Positions 1-9,864 of a stretch of DNA of 64,000 bases are shown here, piece after piece (position 1 is the stretch's first letter; every line of letters begins with the position of its first letter). The DNA is taken from assembly GCA_000827265.1 (NCBI GenBank), contig KN834778.1, positions 75,097 to 139,096 of the forward strand, read 5' to 3'. Below the pieces are notes generated by a model that had not been told where the DNA came from, made no database searches, and saw only the letters and a program-made list of their open reading frames with translations. Source of the stretch: Collybiopsis luxurians FD-317 M1 (Eukaryota > Basidiomycota > Agaricomycetes > Agaricales > Omphalotaceae). Both the position numbers and the translations under genes were made by a program.

Positions 1-44
1 TCGGTGCGTGATCTATTGAAAAAGTTAGATGTAAGATATTACTT

Positions 45-452
45 TCACTCCTGAACACGCACTCTAGTCCACTTGGGAACCTTGTGTATACCTTTGCGGT
101 ATCCAGGAACATGAGGGCTAAATACAGTATACTTGTCGCGCGCAGGCATTTCATGTTCTTTTGGAAGTTCAAGTGCTCTATCCTGCAGCGAGAACAATCA
201 GCTTGGAATAGCAAGAAGAGATATTTTGCGGACAAGAGCTGCACACTGTACACCGCTCACTCGAACGGCCTCGATTACGGCGTCTACTTTTTTGAGTCTA
301 TGACGAGCATTGGCTTTTCTAGTTGGAGACAGTTTCCAGGGAATTTTCCTGTAATGCGGTAAGAAAATAACCGCGCAGTGAGGGCTATAAGCTGATTCTG
401 ACCATAAAAGACCGCCTTGAGCTACATTTGACGCGCGAAAAGGACCGAACAT
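45..452 (-). CDS. MRPL31: Mitochondrial large-subunit ribosomal protein mL60 (Mrpl31 family)
   Basis: Structural protein of the mitochondrial ribosome large subunit, about 100 aa. Exons on the minus strand are 452-403, 348-234 and 182-45, a frame-closed 303 nt. The protein starts MFGPFR and carries GGLLW-KIPWKLSPTRK, then RLKKVDAVIEAV, and ends in the family signature GYRKGIHKVPKWTR close to the C-terminus; the first junction restores GGLLWKIPW exactly as in fungal Mrpl31. Length fits the family. Its start codon lies only 53 bp from that of the divergent SF3A1 gene, so the two probably share a promoter. The identification is firm; it rests on motif recognition, not a database search. Confidence 0.92.
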
Positions 453-505
453 GGAGGGAAAAGGTCAAGGACAGTGAAGATCACGTGGTGTATCCCAGCT
501 TCACC

Positions 506-3053
506 ATGGACGACCATGTTCCCAACGGAATATCCAAAGAGAGATTCTCTAGCGGCCTCATTCTTCCTCCCCCAGAAATCAAAGGCAATGTTTTTCCACA
601 TCACAGCTCAAATACTCACTGACATTTTTATTTAGCCGTAATCGACAAGACCGCTTCTTATGTCGCCCAGTCTGCAAACCCGCCTCTATTCGAAGACAAG
701 GTCAGGGAAGGACAGCGTTCAGATCCCAAGTTTTCCTTTCTGAATCCAGCTGATCCATACCATGCCTATTACCGAAACAAAATGGACAAAATACTCCAAG
801 GTGAAATCGAGGAGGACCAGTCGCAGCTCAAGGACGAGAAAACAGACGGAGCCGCTGCTCCAGTCAAGATTGTCGATGTTGGGCTTGAGCCTCCGGCTCC
901 GTCATTCATTATTGACATGCCCAATATCAGTGCAATCGACTTGTTCGTATTCTTTGGCTGCATTCATCGCCGGTACTAACAATTCACAATAGGGATATCA
1001 TGAAGCTCACTGCTCTTTTTACGGCCCGCCGTGGACGGAATTTCCTTGCTGCACTGTCTGCAAGAGAAGGTCGCAATTATCAATTCGACTTTCTCCGTCC
1101 CAATCACTCTCTATTCGGCCATTTTAATCGTTTGGTCGATCAGTATGCCAAAGTTCTGAACCCGGACAAGGAATCATTGGAAATAATTAAGAGTCGCGCA
1201 GATGAAGGGGCCCGGTCACGAACTCTAGAGATTGCTCGAAAGTATGCCAAATGGGAACGGAGAAAGCGCGAGAAGGAAAAAAGACGGCAGGATGATCAGG
1301 AAGCTGAGCGAAGTGAGTCGAGATGTCTATATTAAAACTTGATACTCATCTCAAAATACCCTCCCTTCAGTCGCCTTTGCCGAAATCGATTGGCATGACT
1401 ATGCTATTGTTCAAACCATCGAATTCACAGTGGCAGACGCTACTTCCGAGCTTCCTCCGCCGATGAGCGTACAGGAAGTAGAGAACATGACTCTAGCGCA
1501 AAAACGAATGGCTGCCATGATTATGGAAAATACCGCAGAAGATGTGGAAGCTCATCGAGCTAAGCAAGCCGCGGCGGAAGCAGAGGCTGCAGCAGCAGTT
1601 GGAACGGTTGGTGTTGGAGGCGATGATGCTGCCATGGAGGAGAGTGACGACGAGGACGAAGAAGAAAGGACGAGACAGGAACAGGAGGAAACGCAGAAAG
1701 AGATTGAGCGTGCTAAGGCATTGCAAGCAAGCTCGTTTAACCCTGCTGCCGGTCCTATGAAGATTCGAACTGACTATGTACCTAAACGTAAGTTATCTCC
1801 CAGCTTTTTCGACTACGCGCTCATTTTTTTCAGTTGGATCGAAGAACGCAAAGACTGCGATGACCACTTGCAGTATCTGTGGACAGCAAATTCCTGTTGA
1901 CGAGCTACAGGAGCACATGCGTATCGAATTGCTCGATCCTCGATGGAAGGAACAGAGAGACGCACTTGAAGCCCGCAAAGCCCAAGCTTCCGAGCTGCAG
2001 CGTGGTGCCAATGTTGTGTCATCACTTAAGAATCTTGCTCGCACTCGAGTCGACATCTTCGGTGCCGAGGAAGATGAAGAACGCAGAAAAAGGGAAGAAG
2101 AGCAGGAGCGAGAACGACGGAAAGAGAGGGAAAAGGTTGTTTGGGATGGTCATACTGCCTCAAAAGCCAATACCCTTGATAAATTCTCCACCAATGTCAA
2201 CTTTGACGAACAGATTGCTGCTATTCACCGAGCAAAAGGTCTTGGCCCGTAAGTGTTCCATACGCTTTCCCCATATCCAGCTTAATTTCTGATTTACAGG
2301 CAGCAAGCAAATGTCATTGGCCCCGGAATTGGTCCTGCGGCTGTACCTGCCCCTCTCACATCTCTTCCGCCCCCTCATGCTTCGTTACCGCCTCCCCCGC
2401 AGGCATCGTCTAATCCTGCGTATTCGACTGCCACAGTATCTTCCGGCCCTCAACCTGCTTCCGCGTATCAGACTCCACCTGTCATGCTTCCTCCTTTACA
2501 TTTCCAAGGTATAGAAGCTTACCAGCCACCCGCCGCGCCGGGTATGCACCCATCGAGGCTTGCCGCTCTCAATGGCGCTCTGCCATCCCAGGCGGGTGTA
2601 GTTCGGACAGCTGACCAAATGGAGGGTGTTGAGGATGATATTCCTCCCGCCAAGAGGCAGAAAGTGAACAAAATACCCGGAAGTCAAATTTATTCGGAAG
2701 AGGACTGGATTGGAATGCATCCCGTAAGTGTGTTGTCATCATTGCAAAGAGCGGGGTACTTAAAATATGGACAGCATCCTATCTCTCTCCAAGTCCAGTT
2801 ACCGACGGATAACACAAAGGCGGAATGGAAGCTTGACGGCAGAATTGTCACTATCCCCGATCTTCCTCTAAATCTTCTTGTTTCGACGCTTCGTGAGCGT
2901 ATACTTCAGCACATTGGAAGTACGGTGAACGTATCCCGCATACGACTTTCCTATGCTGGCAAGATGCTTACGAACAAAAGTACTATTGCGAGTTATAATA
3001 TGGAAGACGAGGAGCTGGTAGTAATGACATTGGGAGATACGAAGAAGAAGTGA
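506..3053 (+). CDS. SF3A1: Splicing factor 3A subunit 1 (SF3A1/Prp21)
   Basis: U2 snRNP component that helps form the pre-spliceosome. Seven exons (506-584, 636-942, 993-1312, 1371-1787, 1834-2248, 2300-2723, 2775-3053) give 746 aa. The first Surp module begins LILPPPEIK/VIDKTASYVA and runs into FLNPADPYHAYYRNK; the second is LTALFTARRGRNFL..YQFDFLRPNHSLFGHF. The central part holds IDWHDYAIVQTIEF and QEHMRIELLDPRW, followed by a proline-rich stretch and a C-terminal ubiquitin-like domain ending in a basic GDTKKK tail. I chose the ATG at 506 (context caccATGg); an in-frame ATG at 428 would overlap mL60 coding sequence. Intron 1 has a GC donor (AAAG|GCAATG). Confidence 0.94.
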
Positions 3054-3338
3054 TTTGTTTATCTGTATGCGACCAAAGGTCTGAATTAATTGTATTTCGC
3101 CCTGCGATTTATCCTTCTGGTATGAACGGAGTCATCTGCATCCATTGATTGAAGACTGGGACAAGAATAATAATTTACTAAGCGCTAGTTGTAGACTCTA
3201 CCGATCGTGCCCTGCAGACAGTTGATCCCCTTCTTCCTGCCCCAAAAAAAATACGAATAATTTGAATGCGTGCATGCTCGCATACTGGAGGCGGCTTGAG
3301 AGGTCGAATCATGGTAAAAGAGACGGCAAGAACATACC
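3054..3338. other. Intergenic, convergent 3' regions
   Basis: About 285 bp between the SF3A1 stop and the stop of the small minus-strand gene. It should hold both 3' UTRs. It contains an A8 run near 3244-3251 but no supported gene or RNA. Confidence 0.6.
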
Positions 3339-3842
3339 TCATTTCCGGCGAGCCAACAAAAAGTAGTCCTGCTCGCCTGCGGGATAATGCCGCATGGAGG
3401 GCGTTTGTAGTTTCTCTTGAGCAGGTGGGCGCCGCGTCCGAACCAGTGGTGGAGAGCTAGGCATGTTTTCTAGTGGTATATGTGGTTTGTTCATCATTTC
3501 TGCTCCCCTCGTATGTTCGCTTTGCGACTTTGGGGACGGTGAATTTTCTTTCGTCGAGTCCGAACGACCAACGCGAACCGGTCCGGCCGCAAGCGGAATG
3601 GTATCTCGAAGCCATTGTTCGTCCTCCTGGCTCGGAGTGCACGGCAGAGATGCGGATCTTTGAAACGGACTGAGAGGTGAATTTAGATACGGGGATTGGA
3701 GGAGGGAAGGTGGGACGGGGACATTGACGGCCTTGAGACGAAACGATGACCCATGACCGCAGTCCTGCTTTGATCTACTGGGAGAAACGAAGGCCGAATG
3801 TGAGCGATGGGGTCGTGAACCATTGGGCGAATTCCTGGACAT
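3339..3842 (-). CDS. Hypothetical Ser/Pro/Arg-rich protein
   Basis: An uninterrupted minus-strand reading frame of 167 aa starting at the ATG at 3842 (MSRNSPNG...). The product is low-complexity, rich in Ser, Pro and Arg, with the ordered-looking patch EDEQWLRDTIPL near residue 72 and the C-terminus FLLARRK. No family was recognised. The open frame extends upstream to about 4013, with a hydrophobic stretch, but has no ATG there and would abut the upstream UBE2J stop (4026), so I take the internal ATG. It may be a small regulatory or disordered protein; the short spacing to UBE2J (about 180 bp) also allows it to be part of a longer 3' transcript. Confidence 0.45.
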   Translation of the reverse strand: MSRNSPNGSRPHRSHSAFVSPSRSKQDCGHGSSFRLKAVNVPVPPSLLQSPYLNSPLSPFQRSASLPCTPSQEDEQWLRDTIPLAAGPVRVGRSDSTKENSPSPKSQSEHTRGAEMMNKPHIPLENMPSSPPLVRTRRPPAQEKLQTPSMRHYPAGEQDYFLLARRK

Positions 3843-4025
3843 GGATGTAAAAAGCTGCAAAGCAGCGCAGGAATAGGGTGATCTTATGGCACTGTTGAGG
3901 TTCTTAAGCAAAAGTGGAGAGAGCTCGATCGCGATCGTTACAAGGATGTTTGAAATGATTATTGCCATGAGAAAAACATGGAAACAGATATCCAATCCGA
4001 TTATACGAAACAAATAACCGTAAGT

Positions 4026-5161
4026 TTAAAGTATTCTCCGGAAGAGCAGAGCAAATACGAGCGCAAGAATAAGACCTATAAGAGCGTCTAATAGTACAGG
4101 AGGTCTAGAATGGGAGATAGTTGGTGCGGGAGGGTTATTAACGGCAGTAGGAGACTGCGAAGACACTATGGGGACGGATACAGGGGTTGATGGCCGGTCT
4201 GAGGTTGCGGTCAATTCTTCAGCAGCTTGTATCGCTGGAGGCGAGGGTGAGGATTCGCCTTGGACGGTAGGAATGGTAACGGAGACTGTTTCTGAGGTGG
4301 AAGGAGGGTCCGGAAGAAGTTCCAAGTTGGATTGCTGACAATGGGGGCACACCCAGTCGCGCGATCTACATACACTGAATTTCAACATGACCATAGAGAC
4401 GGATAAGAACCATACAAGGCTGCTAGTCTTTTTCGTTCCGCGGAAGGATACTCGATGGATCCAACACCGACTGCAGCTTGACCCCTCAATGGGAAGAAGC
4501 CCTGAATTCCGATAATGGCTAGAAAATTGAATTTTAGAGCGCAACTGTGAATTTGACAGCACACACACCTGTACGCACACCCCATGCAGGCTGCCAGAGC
4601 TCTTCGTGATCTAGAGATTACAATAATCTATAGACAAGAACTTGAGACAATTCAATACGACGGACAGTTTGTGAAGCTAATGCAGATCTGGGACAAGACT
4701 GAGTAATTGACCAACACCCGGGGTGAGGAACAAACCTTGGTATTTAACTCGAACCTTCCGTTGGGTGTAAGAACCATAAGTGATGGGGGCCGGAAGGGAT
4801 ATTCTGCGGGAAGAAGAATTCTGAGATGGTAAAGGCCCCCTTCGAACTCAGTTCCTGCGGGGCCTCGGATTGTACAGTGCCATTCCTGCGTCAGTCAAGT
4901 GAGAGACAGAAGACTTAATGTAGAAGTGGCGCACAAATATATCGTCCTGAAAGTAGAGAGTTTATGATAGTTTCATTCTGGAGGCGGGACACGTACCTCT
5001 AGTGGTGCAGCGGTGTAATCAGTTGAAGGATCGTTAGCCAGCTCCCGAGCCTCGGACATGATGCGCTTGACGGCTGCAAAGGGGATTGTTGGATGAGGGA
5101 TATTGAGAAGAACTGAAAGCTAACCAGAATTATTTCTGTTTGCAGAGGAAGTTGTGGCCAT
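4026..5161 (-). CDS. Tail-anchored ubiquitin-conjugating enzyme E2 (UBE2J/Ubc6 type)
   Basis: ER-anchored E2 for membrane-protein quality control (ERAD). Eight exons (5161-5125, 5073-4997, 4946-4935, 4885-4736, 4687-4666, 4610-4569, 4518-4416, 4374-4026) give 263 aa. The N-terminal UBC fold reads RIMSEARELANDPS, EWHCTIRGPAGTEFEGG, YHFRILLPAEYPFRPPS. The catalytic Cys sits in KICISFTNYHEELWQPAWG, the UBE2J-type HPN-less active site. A Ser/Pro/Thr-rich linker leads to one C-terminal membrane segment (ALIGLILALVFALLF) ending RRIL, the expected tail anchor. CPHC in the linker is a lone zinc-knuckle-like pair. Exon 3 is 12 nt and exon 5, which encodes the catalytic Cys, is 22 nt. Divergent from mS37 with 97 bp between starts. 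Confidence 0.93.
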
Positions 5162-5238
5162 GATGATAATGGTATAGGGTCAACGTGGAAGTTGTTGTGG
5201 CTGGCGGACCGGGCACTGCGGCGTCTGTTTTACTCATA

Positions 5239-5256
5239 CCAACGCCAACGCCAACG
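5239..5256 (+). repeat. (CCAACG)x3 hexamer repeat in 5' leader
   Basis: Three perfect CCAACG units lie directly upstream of the mS37 start codon (gccATGg) and inside the 97-bp spacer shared with UBE2J. It is most likely leader sequence; no function is claimed. Confidence 0.7.
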
Positions 5257-5258
5257 CC

Positions 5259-5614
5259 ATGGGCATTCACATCAAAGACCTCAAAGTAAGACCTCGCAAA
5301 GGTTCGTACAGCTTCTCAGTTTCTTGCATCTCTTTCTCATTCTAGTTTAGCAAAAATAAATGTTATGTGCCAACCACAACTGACCGCAATGCTCGGCTGT
5401 TGGGCTGCTTCGGACGATCTTCATTCAGTGGGGGCTTGTAGAGACGCTGCTCAGGATTTGTTTCATTGTATGAAGACCACGGTTCGTCCATCTTATCCTT
5501 TACTGTGTTCTAGTTTGGTCTGAATTCGCTCTCTCTGTCCAGCCGATGCCCAAAAAGATGCACAGACCAACAATAAACTATCATTTGGCTAGACTGGGGA
5601 AGAAGATTCAATAA
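5259..5614 (+). CDS. MRP10: Mitochondrial small-subunit ribosomal protein mS37 (Mrp10 family), twin CX9C
   Basis: Small mitoribosomal subunit protein of about 81 aa, imported through the Mia40 pathway. Exons 5259-5301, 5351-5481 and 5543-5614 join in frame. Two CX9C motifs are visible, MCQPQLTAMLGCW and ACRDAAQDLFHCMK, giving a CHCH fold, and the tail INYHLARLGKKI matches the conserved Mrp10 C-terminus (INYHAARL in yeast). An upstream acceptor candidate in intron 1 would bring in a stop, so the acceptor at 5350 is used. The next gene starts only about 130 bp downstream on the same strand. Confidence 0.9.
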
Positions 5615-5747
5615 AATAATGCCAGTCTTTCCTATATACACTCTTGTAATGTCTAGATTTACTTTTGACCCAAAACTTTTCTTGGTTCCGACTACATTAG
5701 CGCTCGTCCCTTGTCCTTTTTATTCCATCCATACACCACTGTGCCCC

Positions 5748-7238
5748 ATGCTCTCCAGCGTGGTGGCGGCTGGCCAGGTTGCCATATTCTGGGATTATGG
5801 TAATTATTTTCTATTTTTTTCTTTGCAACATTATTTCTACTTGCCCCAGAAAATTGTTCTGTTCCCTCTAATATGTCTGGCTACGAGTTGGTCAGTCGAT
5901 TCCGAGACCTGGCCCATGAATACGGAGGTGTGAAATTATTCAAGGCATACACTCAATTTCCCGACCAATCTTCTCCTCGCTCTCTCGTCTTACGATCCGA
6001 ACTTCAGTCGTCCGGCGTCAGCTTAACAGATTGCCCTCACACTGGTCGCAAAAACGTAGCGGATCAAATGATCATAGGTCTGTAGTTGCTTTCAGTCCAC
6101 AGTCTCCAACTTATTGTCAACCCTTAGCCGATATTTTCAACTTCCTTTTGGATAATCCCAATCCCTATACAACCACAATTATTTTGGTCTCAGGAGATAG
6201 GGATTATGCATACACACTTTCGATACTGCGTCTTCGCATGTATCGGGTTGTCGTAATAGCCCCATCGCTGCCTGGAGTTCATGTCAGCCTCAAGATGCAA
6301 GCTTCTGTCTTTCTTGACTGGGCATTGATCACCGACAGTCATCGGAAGATAGAAAAAACTATGAGCTACCAGCGTTCTACCGAACCGCCGGGGTTGTTGC
6401 GTTCAAGGTCTTGCAACGCGCCAATCTTCAACTCTCCGACTGAAAAATCACCGGAGCTCACTGGTAATAAGTGTCGCCTTACCTGTCGAAATATATCCTA
6501 ACTCTGCTTTTAGCGCAACAGACCAATCGACGTCGACTCGACTCCACGTCAAATGTCGCCCATAATGTATCAAAAATTCCGCGTGTCGGGGTATTTTCAC
6601 CTGCTCAAATTAGCCAGGATTGTGCTATTCCTCAAGCTCTTGAGCCTATCGCAGAAAGATCATTGAATATCACCACAAGTTTACCACCAGACAAACACAA
6701 GTATCACCATCCAAACCCTACCTCTGCACCCAAGATCAGCTATGTAGCTTCAATTTCTGCTCCTACTCCGTTGGAGCCCTCCCCTTTGACGACCGTTGAC
6801 ACGAACAGTCAAGTTTCTGAATCTCAAGGTACATCATCTTCTGTATCTCCCCCAGTCTCCCCCTCGTTTGTGCCCGCTGCGCATTCCACTACACCTCAAA
6901 ATGTAATTGAGACTGTTGAAACCAACAAAGCTGTACTTCCAAGACATGCTCCTAATACACAGAGAGCTTCGAGACCGACCCTGGTCGTCCCGCCCGAGTT
7001 TCAACGCTTGGTTCATACGCTGGAAAACTATAGATTAGGAGGCCAACCATATCCCTTGCGGTCAGTCATCGCGCTGGAATTGGTGACCCAGGACAGATGT
7101 GTTTACGAAAAGGCCGGCTATCCGAAATTTGGCCCTTTTGCGAAACGGGCGGAAGAATTGGGACTCGTGAAGCTGGGAGGGATGCAAGGCTCGGCATGGA
7201 TAGCGTTGCATTACAACTTGCATGGAAAATTGTCGTAG
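5748..7238 (+). CDS. NYN-domain (Limkain-b1/MARF1-like) putative RNase
   Basis: Four exons (5748-5799, 5850-6077, 6128-6463, 6514-7238) give 446 aa. The N-terminal 160 residues form a NYN domain: VAIFWDYENCSVP with the leading Asp, KLFKAYTQF, LTDCPHTGRKNVADQMII with a second Asp, and ILVSGDRDYAYTLSILRLR with the acidic SGDRD motif, the four-Asp arrangement of PIN-like metal-dependent nucleases. A Ser/Pro-rich linker (about residues 200-345) leads to a C-terminal winged-helix-like module, PEFQRLVHTLENYR..YPLRSVIALELV..YEKAGYPKFGPFAKRAEELGLV, resembling OST-HTH/LOTUS. It is inferred to be an RNA-binding nuclease. The first ATG of the open frame (5619) sits 5 bp after mS37, so I use 5748, next to the conserved fold. 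Confidence 0.85.
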
Positions 7239-7538
7239 TGGTGATAAATATGCTTGCGCGGTAATCGCGTCCCTTTGTATATCAAGTATCAAATGTAGTC
7301 CGCAAAATAGTCTCGTCACGATCCACCAGCCCGCAAAGCAAAATATCGTATTGGACCCAGCAGTGGGGAAGCAGCTGGAAAACTCGTGTTCTGATTGGCT
7401 TCGCTTCTGTTAATTCTCACACCCACTATCCCTATCATGAACTTTGGTGAGAAGTGCCAAACTCGCACGGGAAAGAGTCTGGCAATAAAATGCGCGCCCG
7501 AGTAAAACAGTAGGTCTGAAAGTATCCTCTCTGCAAAT
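7239..7538. other. Intergenic spacer between co-directional genes
   Basis: 300 bp holding the NYN gene 3' end and the promoter of the DOMON/b561 gene. No gene or clear element seen. Confidence 0.55.
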
Positions 7539-9283
7539 ATGCGGACTTCCACGCTTGCATTTTTATTGATCTCCACTTTCCTGCCGCTTTTCCAGGTTGC
7601 TGCGTTGAGAGGAGACAGTCAATGTGGGTATCTCGTTTGCGTTAACGCCACAGTCGAAGGTGATATCGTTACATGTAAGTGCGGCCTCCTTATCAAAGGT
7701 TAGACATGATTTTGACCTCTGAGCAGATCAAATGACGGCTAGGAAAGAGAGAATGGGATGGTTGGGTCTGTACGTAGATTGCAGCTCACAGATATTCCAC
7801 TTTCTAATATCAATGTCAAAGTGGCTTTGGGCACCGTATGGCCGGGTCCGATATGGTGGTTATGTGGCGAAATGAAGACGGGTCCTTAACAATATCTCAA
7901 CGCCATGCAAAGGATCATACTGGTAAAGAGTGATCCTAGGCACTTGTTATTCATTGCTAACTATCTATTGGTGTTTAGAACCTGAGGTCGATGATTCACC
8001 TCTACGTACCGCATTCTTACCTCCGCAACAAGCGACAGTGGTTGGAAACTCAGATTCTGCGTGACCTTGTATAAACACTGATTTACTTCTTTATTCAGTG
8101 GGATTCGAAACTGAATCCAAAGAACACCCTATCTTTCTCAATTCCCATCGATCGCTCTCAATGGATTTACCTGTCAGAATACAACGCTTCCTTTGAGCAG
8201 TTAATCTGGGCATATGGCATGGGGCAGCCGGCTTCATCAGACCCTTATACTTCGATTTACGGCCATTACGCTGCAGGCAGTCTCAAACTCAATTTAGAAA
8301 AAGACTTGGAAGAGGCGGTACCCAACCAGCCAGCTGAAACCTCTGTCCCTCCCGATGCGGAAGCTGTCACAGAGGAGCAAATACCGTATTCAACACATGA
8401 ACGAATTGTTCTTGCGCATGGTGTCCTCTTGTCCTTTGGAATGCTCGTTCTCCTTCCTGCCGGTTCGCTTGTGGCAAGATGGACACGGACCTTTAGCGCC
8501 AAATGGTTCAAAGCTCATAAAATTCTTAATTATTTCATTGCCCTTCCAGTGATTGTAATAGGATGGTTGCTTGGTCCCTACGCTGTGTTTGATGCCCAGG
8601 CTAACCACTTTATGGATGCACATCAGGTTAGCCTTTCACCATCCCAATAATGAAAGACAGTTGACTTCATCACCACTAGATATGCGGGATCATTGTGTTA
8701 GTGCTGTACTTGCTCCAGCTTTCTCTCGGACGTTACATCCACGCTCGACGGGGGTTGCCTAATAGAGCAGCTCATGCACCTTCCAATATCTTGCATGTAT
8801 TTCTAGGATTAATCGTTATTGGTGCAGTATGTATTTTATCCCATAGCTAAAGTTTTGCTTGCTAACATCAAGTCAACCTTTCAGGGCTTTTTCCAGGTTC
8901 GCAGCGGTATGGAAGAGTGGGGAGAACATACAGGTCGAGACGCATCACACTGGTGCCATGTTCTTTGGAGAACTTGGATAATTGTGAGTACACTCTCGGT
9001 CTTTAGTTGTCATTGTTTTAACTCTGGTGGGAAGGTCCTTCCCGTGATCTATCTACTAGGACTGTCACTTTTGAAACGACAATTCTATCAAGAATCTAAT
9101 GGGCTTAACCCGTCCTCCACACCGCAACACTATGTTGCCCTCTCGCCAGATGAAGGCCACAGAAGCATGCTGTTCACCGCCGAGACGGACGACCAGATGG
9201 CTGACTCTTACGGCTATCCGAACTCTACCGCCGCCTTCTCCAAGGAAGCGGAAACTGCAGTGCCGCTGCTCCAGAGAAAGTAG
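7539..9283 (+). CDS. DOMON plus cytochrome b561 transmembrane protein
   Basis: Eight exons (7539-7674, 7727-7769, 7822-7922, 7979-8040, 8099-8626, 8680-8826, 8885-8983, 9035-9283) give 454 aa. A signal peptide (FLLISTFLPLFQVAAL) precedes a DOMON heme or sugar-binding domain containing GWLGLGFGHRMAGSDMVVMW, as in the cytochrome domain of cellobiose dehydrogenase. A linker leads to a b561 core of about five membrane helices; candidate heme-ligand histidines are in ERIVLAHGVLLSFG, FKAHKILNYF, MDAHQICGII and HVFLGLIVIGAGFFQ. The cytosolic tail has about 80 residues. The family carries electrons across membranes; substrate unknown. Three early exons are short (43-101 nt). Confidence 0.9.
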
Positions 9284-9428
9284 TTTACGAAATAAAGAAA
9301 CAGTCCCCGTAGAATATATGACTTGTAAATACTAACAGACTTGCAATATGAGGCCGGTCCAGACAATGCTAATCATTTCCTTTTTGAATCGGCGCTAATC
9401 ACAAGTCACTCTACCTATTACGACCAAC

Positions 9429-9796
9429 ATGGGCGGTCCCAATCTTGAAGTCTTCAAGTTTTCCCTTTATCTGTTCATTCCTATTTATGCATTGGTTCAC
9501 TTTGGTGACCCTCAATGGTATAGAAACTCTGTCCTACCTGTGAATATCCCTCTTTTTCATTGCTCAAGGTCCTGTCTAACTTGACCGCTCTCCAAGTACA
9601 AAGAGAAATTGTTTCCTCCGGAGAAGAGATTACTTCAGGTAAATTTACTAATTGCGCGATATCTACTACACTTGACTGTCTGTTTCAGCAATTACCGACA
9701 GACCAGAAATCTCTTCAAGAAGAGTTGGCTCGGATTAAGAACGAGCGACTGGCGCGGCGAGCAGCGAAAGAGGAAGAGGAAAGAAAAAAAGTCTGA
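9429..9796 (+). CDS. PET100: Cytochrome c oxidase assembly factor PET100
   Basis: Inner-membrane assembly factor for complex IV, 86 aa. Exons 9429-9539, 9597-9638 and 9689-9796. The N-terminus MGGPNLEVFKFSLYLFIPI is the family signature and includes the single membrane helix; GDPQWYRNSVLPYKEKLFPPE follows in the intermembrane-space part, and the tail is a charged helix (EELARIKNERLARRAAKEEEERKK). Splicing to the acceptor at 9596 restores the conserved VLPYKEKLF. The convergent serine dehydratase ends 68 bp downstream. Confidence 0.9.
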
Positions 9797-9864
9797 GTGG
9801 GGGAATCGAACTGTGTGCGTCTAGGTGTACTTTCAGAGATACGAAATCTACGTCAGAATGTACG

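Noticed and set aside
84..362. 92-codon plus-strand frame at the window start
   Set aside because: It is the antisense shadow of mL60, whose three exons rebuild a conserved protein.
428..505. Upstream in-frame ATG of SF3A1 at 428
   Set aside because: It lies inside the divergent mL60 coding exon; the ATG at 506 has better context and precedes the first Surp module.
5619..5747. In-frame N-terminal extension of the NYN protein from 5619
   Set aside because: Starts 5 bp after the mS37 stop, leaving no promoter; the conserved fold begins just after the ATG at 5748.
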